A DNA stretch of 64,000 nt, from positions 1 to 64,000 of the forward strand of contig NZ_LGTB01000004.1 in assembly GCF_001238275.1 (NCBI RefSeq), in the 5' to 3' direction. The position numbers were made by a program, and so were the translations under genes. Within the stretch, counting starts at the first letter, position 1. Each line of letters opens with the position of its first letter. The DNA is from Bradyrhizobium viridifuturi. Lineage in GTDB: Bacteria > Pseudomonadota > Alphaproteobacteria > Rhizobiales > Xanthobacteraceae. The notes under the pieces were generated by a model. That model was given only the letters and a program-made list of their open reading frames with translations. It was not told the origin of the DNA and did not search any database. This document shows positions 1 through 7,510 of this stretch, one piece after another.

Positions 1-1
1 G

Positions 2-700
2 ACGCTGGCCTCGCCGCGCGATGCGCTTGCGGTCAACGCTGCGGCGCTGACCGCGGTGATGGTGCGCGCGGTCGATAACCCGATCCAGTTCGCCGAACTG
101 CTCGGCGACAAGCGCCTCAACGCCTGTGTAATCGGTCCCGGTGCCGGGGTCAGCGCGCGCACCCGCGACTTCGTTCACACCGCACTCTCGGCGCAGCGGC
201 ACCTCGTGCTCGACGCCGATGCGCTGACCAGTTTTGCCGGTTCGCCGGACCGGCTGTTCGAGGCGATCAAGGCCTCCGACGGTCTCGGGGTGGTGCTGAC
301 CCCTCATGAGGGCGAGTTTCCGCGGCTGTTCAGCGATATCTCCAACAAGCATCCGGGCCGCTCCAAGCTCGAACGCGTGCGCGCGGCGGCCGAGCGCTCC
401 GGCGCGGTGGTGCTGCTGAAGGGCGCCGACACCGTGATCGCATCTCCGGATGGCCGCGCCACCATCGCCGCCAACGCGCCGCCGTGGCTTGCCACCGCCG
501 GCGCCGGCGATGTGCTCGCAGGCATCATCGCGGGCTTCCTCGCGCAGGGCGTCGCGGCTTTCGAGGCGGCCAGCATTGGTGTGTGGCTGCACGGCGAAGG
601 GGCCAGCGAGGCAGGGCCCGGCCTGATCGCCGAGGACCTGACCGAGGTGCTGCCGGCCGTGTTCCGCCGCCTCTATGACGAGTTCGGCATTGAATACTAG
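2..700 (+). CDS. nnrD: NAD(P)HX dehydratase/epimerase, C-terminal part (cut by window edge)
   Basis: This is the C-terminal ADP-dependent (S)-NAD(P)H-hydrate dehydratase domain, which repairs hydrated NADH and NADPH in the cytoplasm. The frame is open from base 2 with no start in view, so the gene begins upstream; in most bacteria this domain is fused behind a YjeF-type epimerase domain, which would lie outside the window. Visible family motifs are VIGPGAG, VLDADAL, LTPHEGEF, VLLKGADT and the nucleotide-binding stretch ATAGAGDVLAG, whose Asp is the catalytic residue. The last 26 bases overlap the next gene, so the two are probably cotranscribed. The domain identity is clear; whether the epimerase half is present cannot be seen. 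Confidence 0.88.
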   Translation, partial: TLASPRDALAVNAAALTAVMVRAVDNPIQFAELLGDKRLNACVIGPGAGVSARTRDFVHTALSAQRHLVLDADALTSFAGSPDRLFEAIKASDGLGVVLTPHEGEFPRLFSDISNKHPGRSKLERVRAAAERSGAVVLLKGADTVIASPDGRATIAANAPPWLATAGAGDVLAGIIAGFLAQGVAAFEAASIGVWLHGEGASEAGPGLIAEDLTEVLPAVFRRLYDEFGIEY

Positions 701-1190
701 GCGGCTCGCGCTTGCCGACATGGACGCCGCGGCGCGCGTGCATCGCGCGGCGTTCGATCACGCGCTGCCCTGGCTCGCCGGCCTGCATACGCCCGACGAA
801 GACCGCTGGTTCTATCGCGAGCGGATGTTTTCGGTCTGCACACTGTGGGGCGCGTTCGACGGCGAGGCCATGAGCGGCGTCATCGCGTTCCACGACGACT
901 TGATCGAGCAACTCTACGTGCTGCCGGCCGCGCAGGGGTGCGGCATCGGCAGCGCGCTGCTCGATATCGCGAAGCAGGGCGCCGACCGGCTGCAACTCTG
1001 GACCTTCCAGCGCAACGCACGGACGCGAAGCTTCTATGAGGCCCGCGGCTTTGTCGCGGTGGAGCAGACCGATGGCAGCCGCAACGAGGAGAAGGAGCCG
1101 GACGTGCGCTATCTCTGGACGCAAGTGCCCGCGCGCGAGTGTCGAGACGCGGCGGTCCGTCCTGCAATGACGGACCGCCGCGGCGACTGA
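675..1190 (+). CDS. GNAT family N-acetyltransferase
   Basis: A 171-residue single-domain GNAT protein that would transfer acetyl from acetyl-CoA to an unknown amine. The acetyl-CoA pyrophosphate loop is visible as QGCGIGSALL (about residues 87–96), preceded by the beta-4 strand LIEQLYVLPAA and followed by the typical NARTRSFYEARGF motif near residue 120, where the Tyr is the usual general acid. The ATG at 675 overlaps the end of the NAD(P)HX repair gene by 26 bases, which suggests translational coupling. The C-terminal residues after LWTQ are arginine-rich and not part of the fold. The substrate cannot be inferred. Confidence 0.85.
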   Translation: MTSSALNTRRLALADMDAAARVHRAAFDHALPWLAGLHTPDEDRWFYRERMFSVCTLWGAFDGEAMSGVIAFHDDLIEQLYVLPAAQGCGIGSALLDIAKQGADRLQLWTFQRNARTRSFYEARGFVAVEQTDGSRNEEKEPDVRYLWTQVPARECRDAAVRPAMTDRRGD

Positions 1191-1196
1191 TGCTGC

Positions 1197-2024
1197 TCAG
1201 GCAACGTCGGTGGAGAGCGAAACGTCCTTCCACGCAGCGAATTCAGCCTGCAGCAGTTTCATCTTGTCCTCGACGAGCCGAACGGCATCGCTGCCGAGCA
1301 GCAGGTGCGCCGGCGGATCGGCCGACAGTGCGAGTTTCAGCATGGCCTGCGCGGCCTTCTGGGGATCGCCAACCTGCCGGCCACTCATTTCCATGCGGCG
1401 TTTGCGGATCGGGTCGATGAGAACGTCATAGTCGGGGATCGATCGTTCTGCCCGTACCATCGATCGTCCGGCCCAGTCGGTGCGGAAGCTGCCGGGTTCG
1501 ACCGCCGTGACCTTGATGCCGAGGTCATTGACTTCCTTGCCGAGCGTTTCGGAGATTCCTTCCAGTGCGAACTTGCTGCCGTGATAGTAGCTGAGACCGG
1601 GCATCGTGATGAACCCGCCCATCGACGTCACGTTGAGGATATGCCCGGCGCGGCGCTTGCGCATGAAGGGCAGCACCGCCTGGATCATCGCCACCGCACC
1701 GAAGACGTTGACCTCGAACTGGCGTCGCAGGTCGTCGATCGATGATTCCTCCAGAATGCCCTCGTGACCATAGCCGGCATTGTTCACCAGAACGTCGATC
1801 GCGCCGATCCTGCGCTCGACCTCGGCGACGGCGGGCGCGATCGCCTCGAAGTTGGTGACATCAAGAAGTACCGCGTGCACGCCTTCGCCGAGTGCTTCGA
1901 ACTTCTGCTTGTCGTTCTCGTTGCGCACGGTGCCGACGACGGCATGGCCGTCACCCAATGCAGCCTCGGCCAACGCGCGGCCGAAGCCGGATGAAACGCC
2001 CGTGATCAGGAAAGTCTTTGCCAT
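1197..2024 (-). CDS. SDR family NAD(P)-dependent oxidoreductase
   Basis: A 275-residue classical short-chain dehydrogenase. The Rossmann glycine motif TGVSSGFG is at residues 8–15, the NNAG motif at 81–84, the catalytic Ser region NVTSMGG at about 131–137, and the Tyr-x3-Lys pair at Tyr147/Lys151 in SYYHGSK. Arg at the end of the second strand (GTVRN) hints at NADP(H) preference, as in related 'oxidoreductase YbbO-like' members. It is transcribed away from a LysR-type regulator whose start is about 110 bases away, the classic divergent arrangement, so that regulator probably controls it. The substrate is unknown. Confidence 0.88.
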   Translation of the reverse strand: MAKTFLITGVSSGFGRALAEAALGDGHAVVGTVRNENDKQKFEALGEGVHAVLLDVTNFEAIAPAVAEVERRIGAIDVLVNNAGYGHEGILEESSIDDLRRQFEVNVFGAVAMIQAVLPFMRKRRAGHILNVTSMGGFITMPGLSYYHGSKFALEGISETLGKEVNDLGIKVTAVEPGSFRTDWAGRSMVRAERSIPDYDVLIDPIRKRRMEMSGRQVGDPQKAAQAMLKLALSADPPAHLLLGSDAVRLVEDKMKLLQAEFAAWKDVSLSTDVA

Positions 2025-2083
2025 AGGGGATGTCCTTTAGATCAGGTTGCCGATCCAGATTGCGGGCTCGATATAGCCGACTT

Positions 2084-2099
2084 GATTAGTGCAATAATC
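2084..2099. promoter_or_regulatory. Candidate LysR-type operator between SDR and LysR genes
   Basis: The inverted repeat GATTA-N6-TAATC sits in the short divergent intergenic region, about 39 bases upstream of the LysR start and 60 bases upstream of the SDR start. LysR regulators often bind T-N11-A-type dyads in such positions. The arms are only 5 bp, so chance occurrence is possible. Confidence 0.35.
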
Positions 2100-2137
2100 G
2101 GCATAAAGTGGCATGACCTGATGCAGGTAATCGTACA

Positions 2138-3103
2138 ATGCAGCATGCTGGTCTTTTCGAGCTGAACGCGGTCGTCGCGATCTCGACACATCGCAGCTTT
2201 CGCGCCGCCGCGACCGAGCTCGGCATTTCGCCATCGGCGCTCAGTCATGCGATCGCCGGGCTGGAGAAGAAGCTGGGCGTGCGTCTCATCAACCGGACGA
2301 CGCGCAGCGTCGCGCTGTCGGAGGCGGGCGAGCGCTTTCTCGCGAGGGTCAGTCCCGCGCTGCGCGAGATTGCCGGCGCGATGGAGGACGTGAACGAGTT
2401 CCGCGACACTCCAGCAGGCACGCTGCGCATCAATCTGAAGGAGCGCGCCGCACACCAGATCCTACGCCCCGTCGTCGTAAAGTTTCTGCGGCTCTATCCC
2501 GACATGAACGTCGAATTGACGCTGGAGGGCCGGCCCATCGATATCGTCGCGGAGGGCTTCGATGCCGGCATCCGGCTGGCCGAAGCCGTGCCGCAGGACA
2601 TGGTCGCGATTCCCTGCGGCCCGGACACGCGTTTCATCGTCGTTGGCGCGCCCGGCTATTTCGCGCGCGCGTCGGTGCCGCGGTCTCCGCTTGATCTGCT
2701 CACCCATGAATGCATTCGCAGGCGGATGCCCAGCGGCAAGATCTATCACTGGGAGTTCGAAAAGCGCGGCGGCGAGCAGATGGCGGTGGATGTCCCGGGC
2801 AGACTGACCCTCGACGGCGACACCTTGATGGTCGAAGCCGCTCTCGAAGGGCTGGGACTGGCGTTCGTCAGTGATTTCTGGGTCGCCGGACATCTCGCGG
2901 CCGGAACGTTGCGGGCCGTGCTGGACGACTGGACGCCGCCATTCCCCGGCCTGCGTCTCTACTATCCGCGGCATCGGCACATGACGGCCGGGCTGCGGGC
3001 TTTCGTCGACATGATACGAGCAGAGACCAAGTCGGCCGCTAAAGGGGGCAGGGCCCTCCCACCCCCAGGCAAGCGATCGGGCGGTCATCGCAAGCGCGCT
3101 TGA
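2138..3103 (+). CDS. LysR family transcriptional regulator
   Basis: A 321-residue LysR-type regulator. The N-terminal winged helix-turn-helix spans about residues 5–64 (HRSFRAAATELGISPSALSHAI, then KKLGVRLINRTTRSVALSEAG), followed by the co-inducer-binding domain that starts at LRINLKERA. The subfamily, with phrases such as GFDAGIRLAEAVPQDMVAI, matches regulators normally encoded next to short-chain dehydrogenases, as here. The start at 2138 was chosen because it gives the standard LysR N-terminus. The C-terminus carries an unusual basic tail (about 30 residues rich in Lys, Arg, Gly and Pro) beyond the fold. It probably regulates the divergent SDR gene and itself. Confidence 0.9.
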   Translation: MQHAGLFELNAVVAISTHRSFRAAATELGISPSALSHAIAGLEKKLGVRLINRTTRSVALSEAGERFLARVSPALREIAGAMEDVNEFRDTPAGTLRINLKERAAHQILRPVVVKFLRLYPDMNVELTLEGRPIDIVAEGFDAGIRLAEAVPQDMVAIPCGPDTRFIVVGAPGYFARASVPRSPLDLLTHECIRRRMPSGKIYHWEFEKRGGEQMAVDVPGRLTLDGDTLMVEAALEGLGLAFVSDFWVAGHLAAGTLRAVLDDWTPPFPGLRLYYPRHRHMTAGLRAFVDMIRAETKSAAKGGRALPPPGKRSGGHRKRA

Positions 3104-3145
3104 GCTGCAGGGTGCTGCGGGCGATCGGTGACAACGCCGGCCGAT

Positions 3146-3487
3146 TCACTCCGCGGCTGAAATCAGCGTGGTTTGGTTCACGCGCGTCTCGCCCTTCAGA
3201 TTGTCGACGGTGACGTGCGTGTCGTACCAGGTCAGCCGCGGCCGGACCCCGAACCGCTCGGTGAGCTCCGCGACCTTGGCCTCGGTGAACCAAGCCTCGG
3301 CCTCTTGCCGGCTCTCCCACAAGTAGACGCCGCCGGTGCCGGCTTCTCCGTTGAGGTAGTCTTTGCGGATCAGCCCCTTTGTCGCGAGGTTTCGATAGAT
3401 GGGGGCCGTGCTCATGCCGCCATTGATGGCCTGTTCCTCAGTCCGTTTCGGAAGGTCGAATTGAACGACGACGATGCACTGTGCCAT
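3146..3487 (-). CDS. YdhR-like putative monooxygenase domain protein
   Basis: A 113-residue single alpha/beta-barrel-type domain. The N-terminus MAQCIVVVQFDLP, the middle GGVYLWESRQEAEAWF and the C-terminal THVTVDNL resemble the YdhR (Pfam 'putative mono-oxygenase ydhR') family, small dimeric ferredoxin-like proteins related to antibiotic-biosynthesis monooxygenases. No cofactor-binding motif is expected in this family. The ATG at 3487 is preferred over an in-frame ATG eight codons upstream because it matches the conserved family N-terminus. Its substrate is unknown, and a true oxygenase role is not established for most members. Confidence 0.7.
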   Translation of the reverse strand: MAQCIVVVQFDLPKRTEEQAINGGMSTAPIYRNLATKGLIRKDYLNGEAGTGGVYLWESRQEAEAWFTEAKVAELTERFGVRPRLTWYDTHVTVDNLKGETRVNQTTLISAAE

Positions 3488-3715
3488 CCCGGTTCTCCGA
3501 TTTGAGTTCATATGGTGTCAGGCTTGCACGGCGGCTTGCCGATCAGGTCGCACGATACAGGATATTTCCAGCGCCGTCGCTTCGAGCGGCGTGGCCTCAC
3601 TTCGGGGACGGCTTTGCGGGTCCCGGTCTCGTTTCACGAGACTTTTGATGGACAGGCGAAGAGGCGCGGGCTAAGTCGGCGGAGCATTCTCTCTCTCATT
3701 TTCCAGAAACCTCCC

Positions 3716-4549
3716 GTGACTGGCAGGCAGAACAATTTCCTCGCGCAAGCACTGCAGCAAGGCGCAATGGCGCTTCGAACCCAGCAGTTTGCGCAGGCCG
3801 AGCAGATCGCGGCCGGCATCCTGAAGTCAAACCGCGCGGACCGGAATGCAACGCTTCTCCTTGCGCATGCCCTGATGGGGCAGCGGCGGGGAGACGAGGC
3901 GATCGCGCCACTCGAACGGGTTGTGCGCCGCAGCGACGATGGCGAGGCCGAGACCCTGCTCGGTGCGTTGCTGTGCGGCGCGGGGCGCGTCCCGGACGGC
4001 ATCGCGCAGCTTCGGCGCGCGGCGGCACGCCGCCCGGCATATCTGCCATCGTTTCAGGAACTCGCCGGGCAGCTCGCCAAGGCCGGTCAACACGACGAGG
4101 CGATCAGCACGATTGAGGCCGGCCTTGCGCTGCGGCCCGACAGCGTCGATCTGAAGCTCGACCTCGCGCGCCTGTTGCATGATGCCAATGAGATCGCGCG
4201 GGCTGCGAGCCTCCTGACCGCCGCGCGCGATGCCGCGCCGGGACGCCCCGATGTTCTCAACCGGCTCGGGCGGGTCCTGATCCTTCATGGTGATTATGCC
4301 GAAGCTGCGGATGCCTTCCGTCGCGTGCTCGCGCAGTACCCCGACGACCGCTCGACCCGCGCCTACCTCGCCACATCGCTTTTCGAGCTGGGTGAGTGCG
4401 AGGCCGCCGAGGCGACGCTCCGCTCCGTCATTCGCGGCCAGCCCCAACTGTTGGGACGCGCGGCATTCGTGATGGCCGCAGGCTCGCGCGGCCGCTTCTT
4501 CTTCTCGCAGAGCGACGCTGCGAAATTCCTCGGCGGTGAATCGGCTTGA
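3716..4549 (+). CDS. Tetratricopeptide repeat protein
   Basis: A protein of about 277 residues built almost entirely of TPR-like helical pairs, for example FAQAEQIAAGILKSN, GDEAIAPLERVVRR, HDEAISTIEAGLALRPDS and YAEAADAFRRVLAQYPDD. Such repeats form a protein-binding solenoid. No signal peptide or catalytic domain is seen. A longer in-frame opening exists from 3512, but the peptide it adds is arginine-rich and unlike protein, so the GTG at 3716 (VTGRQNNFLAQAL) is chosen. The partner is unknown and the neighbours give no hint. Confidence 0.75.
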   Translation: MTGRQNNFLAQALQQGAMALRTQQFAQAEQIAAGILKSNRADRNATLLLAHALMGQRRGDEAIAPLERVVRRSDDGEAETLLGALLCGAGRVPDGIAQLRRAAARRPAYLPSFQELAGQLAKAGQHDEAISTIEAGLALRPDSVDLKLDLARLLHDANEIARAASLLTAARDAAPGRPDVLNRLGRVLILHGDYAEAADAFRRVLAQYPDDRSTRAYLATSLFELGECEAAEATLRSVIRGQPQLLGRAAFVMAAGSRGRFFFSQSDAAKFLGGESA

Positions 4550-4576
4550 GCGCGTCCAACCCGATCCCGTAGCGCT

Positions 4577-5287
4577 TCAAACCCTGAAGTTTCGCCGATA
4601 AAGATTGGGCTGCCGCCTGAGCTCGGTGCGAAATTCGCCGACGCGTTTGGCTTCTTCCGCTGTGAAGGACGAGGCCTGTGCAGTCCAGTCGTCGCGCTTG
4701 ACCGGAATGCATTGTGCAATCGGCGTCCCCTTGGGGAGGATGCCTCTGAAATCCCTGTTGTGCCAGTACGCCGGAAAGTGCACCCAGTTGTCGCGATAGA
4801 GGTCGGAATTGACCAAGCCGCTAAGCGTCGTGAATGGCAGGTCGAAGCGGTTGACGGGATGCGTGAAGTAAACGGAATAGCCTTCGGGAGCTTCGACAGT
4901 CCACAAATTGTGGAATTTGAGAAAGAAGCGGCCCTGTTCGAACAGCGGCGTGCCGCTGACCTGACCCGGATCGTGGAAGCCGATCGGCGAACGGGGAAAT
5001 TCGGGCGTGCCTCCCGGCGGCAGGTCGTGGTCCCAGGTGATTTCGCCGTCCTCGATCTTGAGGTCGCAAACCAGCGGCAGCAGGAATCCGCAGGTCATCG
5101 CGTCGACGAATGGCGGGCAGCGCTTGATGGTGTCTTCGTCGTGCAGGTTGATCGAAGAGAAGGCGGTCGCCGGCATTGCTTTGAGCCAGTCGGGAACGCC
5201 CTGCGCAGCTGGAATGGGCTGCGGGATCAGTCCCTCAAGTTCCGTCGGGCAACGGAATTTCAGCGTCAGCTTGTTGTTGGTGGACAT
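4577..5287 (-). CDS. DUF6065-like conserved hypothetical protein
   Basis: A 236-residue cytoplasmic protein without a signal peptide or membrane segments. Features such as KFRCPTELEGLIPQP, GVPDWLKAMPATAF, CPPFVDAMTCGFLLPL and the C-terminal KGTPIAQCIPVKRDDW resemble a family of uncharacterised proteins (DUF6065) that I recall from alphaproteobacteria. The ATG at 5287 is chosen over an upstream ATG because the added 27 residues lack similarity and the family begins with the T-L-K-F-R-C strand. Function unknown. Confidence 0.72.
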   Translation of the reverse strand: MSTNNKLTLKFRCPTELEGLIPQPIPAAQGVPDWLKAMPATAFSSINLHDEDTIKRCPPFVDAMTCGFLLPLVCDLKIEDGEITWDHDLPPGGTPEFPRSPIGFHDPGQVSGTPLFEQGRFFLKFHNLWTVEAPEGYSVYFTHPVNRFDLPFTTLSGLVNSDLYRDNWVHFPAYWHNRDFRGILPKGTPIAQCIPVKRDDWTAQASSFTAEEAKRVGEFRTELRRQPNLYRRNFRV

Positions 5288-5408
5288 TGAGCGCGCTCCG
5301 ATGTCTTGATGGCCTACATCACTGCGCCGCAAAGGTGAAGCTTGCGATTGACGGTTTGCAGCCGGCACGCGCCGTCCGATTCACAATTGCCGCAGCGGGT
5401 CGGCTGCA

Positions 5409-6371
5409 TCAGTTGCGCACGAAATAAAGTGGCGTTCTCAGCGTCAGCTGATAGGACGGCTTCGGCACCCACATGATCTGAGCCGTGACCCCGAACAGAC
5501 GATTGTCGTTGTCGTCCATCCGATCGAGATCGAGCCGGACGACGGGCTCGGTGAAGGACGGAACCGGCGTGAAGTTCAGGAGCTGCGCGCCGCCGAAATG
5601 CTGCACTCCGACGCGGCCGGTGAATTTCCAGTTGCTGGGCCACTGATAATAGCCGCCGACATAACCGATGATATTGGGGTGAATCCGGGCGAGCGCGGTC
5701 GCCACTTCGACGCGGGTGTCCTGGATGCCGGCCAACACCCCGTACGTTTCGTCTTTGTCGAAGGCGTAGCCGAGCTCGAAAATGTTGTTGAATGTCGTCG
5801 TCCCGGTCGGCCCGTTCGGGATCGACTGGGTGATTGTGGATTGCCAGGTGATGGTCGGAATTGAACCGCCATTCTGGCTATAGACATCTGCCTGGAATCC
5901 GACGTTCCAACTGGTGATATCGAAGGATGACCAACCCTGTGTCTGGGCGTAGGTCGTCGTGCCGGAAACCCCGGCGTAGAGCGAGACCTTGTCGGTGACA
6001 TCCACGGTCATCGGAAGATCGACGGCGACGGATTGCCGGGAGGGCAGCGATACGCTCGTCGGAAGCGTGGTGTTGTTCGCGAGCGCCAGCGATTGCAGCG
6101 CGGTGGAGAGAGCCGAGTTGCCGAAGCCGATCGGTAAAGCGCCGGCCGGCACCGTAGCGTAGCTGGTTCGCAAGTCGAGATAGATATTCGGCGTCGCGCC
6201 TATCGCTTTCGCGGCGCCGCTGTCATCGTCACCATCCTTGCCGAACGCTGGTCCGGTGAAGCATGCGCCGATCAGGCAGGCCAGGACGAGCTTCGGCAAC
6301 ACCAGGGCTCGTAGAACGAGATGGTCGAAACGCGAGGGGAGACTAGCAGGACCTTCGGGCTCTACGTCCAT
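5409..6371 (-). CDS. Putative outer-membrane beta-barrel protein
   Basis: A 320-residue exported protein. An N-terminal hydrophobic stretch (about residues 22–42, LVLPKLVLACLIGACF…AFG) looks like a Sec signal peptide with a long n-region. The rest is rich in alternating strands with Gly, Tyr, Trp, Thr and Asn (SLYAGVSGTTTYAQTQGW, IIGYVGGYYQWPSNWKF, YQLTLRTPLYFVRN) as in transmembrane beta-barrels. I do not recognise a named family. The ATG at 6371 has a GAGGA-type ribosome site a few bases upstream and lies only 12 bases after the racemase-like gene, so it is probably the last gene of that operon. A pore or receptor for the substrate of that operon is a guess. Confidence 0.65.
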   Translation of the reverse strand: MDVEPEGPASLPSRFDHLVLRALVLPKLVLACLIGACFTGPAFGKDGDDDSGAAKAIGATPNIYLDLRTSYATVPAGALPIGFGNSALSTALQSLALANNTTLPTSVSLPSRQSVAVDLPMTVDVTDKVSLYAGVSGTTTYAQTQGWSSFDITSWNVGFQADVYSQNGGSIPTITWQSTITQSIPNGPTGTTTFNNIFELGYAFDKDETYGVLAGIQDTRVEVATALARIHPNIIGYVGGYYQWPSNWKFTGRVGVQHFGGAQLLNFTPVPSFTEPVVRLDLDRMDDNDNRLFGVTAQIMWVPKPSYQLTLRTPLYFVRN

Positions 6372-6383
6372 TTCGTCCTCGCG

Positions 6384-7469
6384 CTAGCTCACGAGATACT
6401 TCGCCACCGCCGGCTCGTTCCATTCGATGCCGAGCCCGGGACCGCGTGCGGTTACCGCGCCGTCGACGATCTCGGCGGGCGTTGCCAGGATCGCGCCGGC
6501 GAAGTCGAGGAATTCGAGCCAGTGCGCGGTCGGCGTCACCGCGAGCAGGTGCGCGCTGACTTCCGCGAACAGATGGCTCGACATCGGGATCGATGCCGCG
6601 TCGGCTTGCCCTGCGACCTGCATCCAGCCGGTGACGCCGCCGACCTTCATCACGTCGGGCATGATGAAGTCGGATGCGCCGGCTGCGATCGCCTCGGCGA
6701 AGCCGCGCGGAAACCACCAGTTCTCGCCGGCCTGGATCGGCGTCGGCGAGGTCTCTCGGACTTTTGCGTGGCCGGACAGGCTCTCCTGCGGCACCGGCTC
6801 CTCGATCCAGTGCAGGTCGTAGGGCGCGAGGCGCGCGATGCGACGGGTTGCTTCGGCCGGATCGAGCGACTGGTTGAAGTCGAGCATCAGCGCAATGTCG
6901 GGGCCGAGCAGGGCGCGCACACCTTTCACAACGCGTTCGTCATTGGCGGCATCACCGTCGCCACCCTTGATCTTGATGCCGCGAAAACCCTGGTCGAGCG
7001 AACGGCGCAGCGCGCGCTCGTCTGCGACAGGATCGACCGCGCCATAGCTGTCATAGGCCTTGATCGGCCTCGCCGAGCCACCGAGCAGTTCGACGAGTGG
7101 CCGGCCGGCAAGCTGGCCGAGCACATCCCAATAGGCCATGTCGAGACCTGAGACGGCCATGCCGACCAGGCCCTGCCAGCCGAGCAGCCGAAACTTGGCA
7201 TCCATCGCCTTCATCAGGTCGAACGGCGCCACTGGCCTGCCGGCCAGTTCGCGACCGATCTCCTCGATCAGATAACAAAGCGGGTGAAGTGTGAGCTTGC
7301 TGTAGGCGAAGATGTAGGTACGGCCGGTAACGCCTTGATCGGTCTCGACATCGATCAGGACCAGCGGACCGGAATCGATCACGCCGAAGGCGGTCCTCAC
7401 AGGACGCTTGAGGGGCACCACGACACCTCGCGCCTTAACTCCGCGGATCGCTGCAACTGTCTGGCTCAT
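6384..7469 (-). CDS. Mandelate racemase-like enolase-superfamily enzyme
   Basis: A 361-residue enolase-superfamily enzyme. Counted from the ATG at 7469, the residues line up, with a constant offset of two, with those I recall for Pseudomonas putida mandelate racemase: Lys166/Lys168 (KIKGG), metal ligands Asp197 (LDFNQ), Glu223 (WIEEP) and Glu249 (AGEN), the Asp272–His299 dyad (MPDVMK, SSHLF) and Glu319 (HWLEF). The stretches GGVTGWMQ and IPMSSHLFAEVSAHLLAVTPTAHWLE are also close to that enzyme. It would remove a proton alpha to a carboxylate, with Mg2+ stabilising the enediolate; true mandelate activity is likely but not proven. It lies between the pseudo-multicopper-oxidase gene (41 bases upstream) and a barrel protein gene. 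Confidence 0.82.
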   Translation of the reverse strand: MSQTVAAIRGVKARGVVVPLKRPVRTAFGVIDSGPLVLIDVETDQGVTGRTYIFAYSKLTLHPLCYLIEEIGRELAGRPVAPFDLMKAMDAKFRLLGWQGLVGMAVSGLDMAYWDVLGQLAGRPLVELLGGSARPIKAYDSYGAVDPVADERALRRSLDQGFRGIKIKGGDGDAANDERVVKGVRALLGPDIALMLDFNQSLDPAEATRRIARLAPYDLHWIEEPVPQESLSGHAKVRETSPTPIQAGENWWFPRGFAEAIAAGASDFIMPDVMKVGGVTGWMQVAGQADAASIPMSSHLFAEVSAHLLAVTPTAHWLEFLDFAGAILATPAEIVDGAVTARGPGLGIEWNEPAVAKYLVS

Positions 7470-7510
7470 GGATGTCCCCTGCGCGTTTCCCCAGATGCTT
7501 CCTCTTCTTA

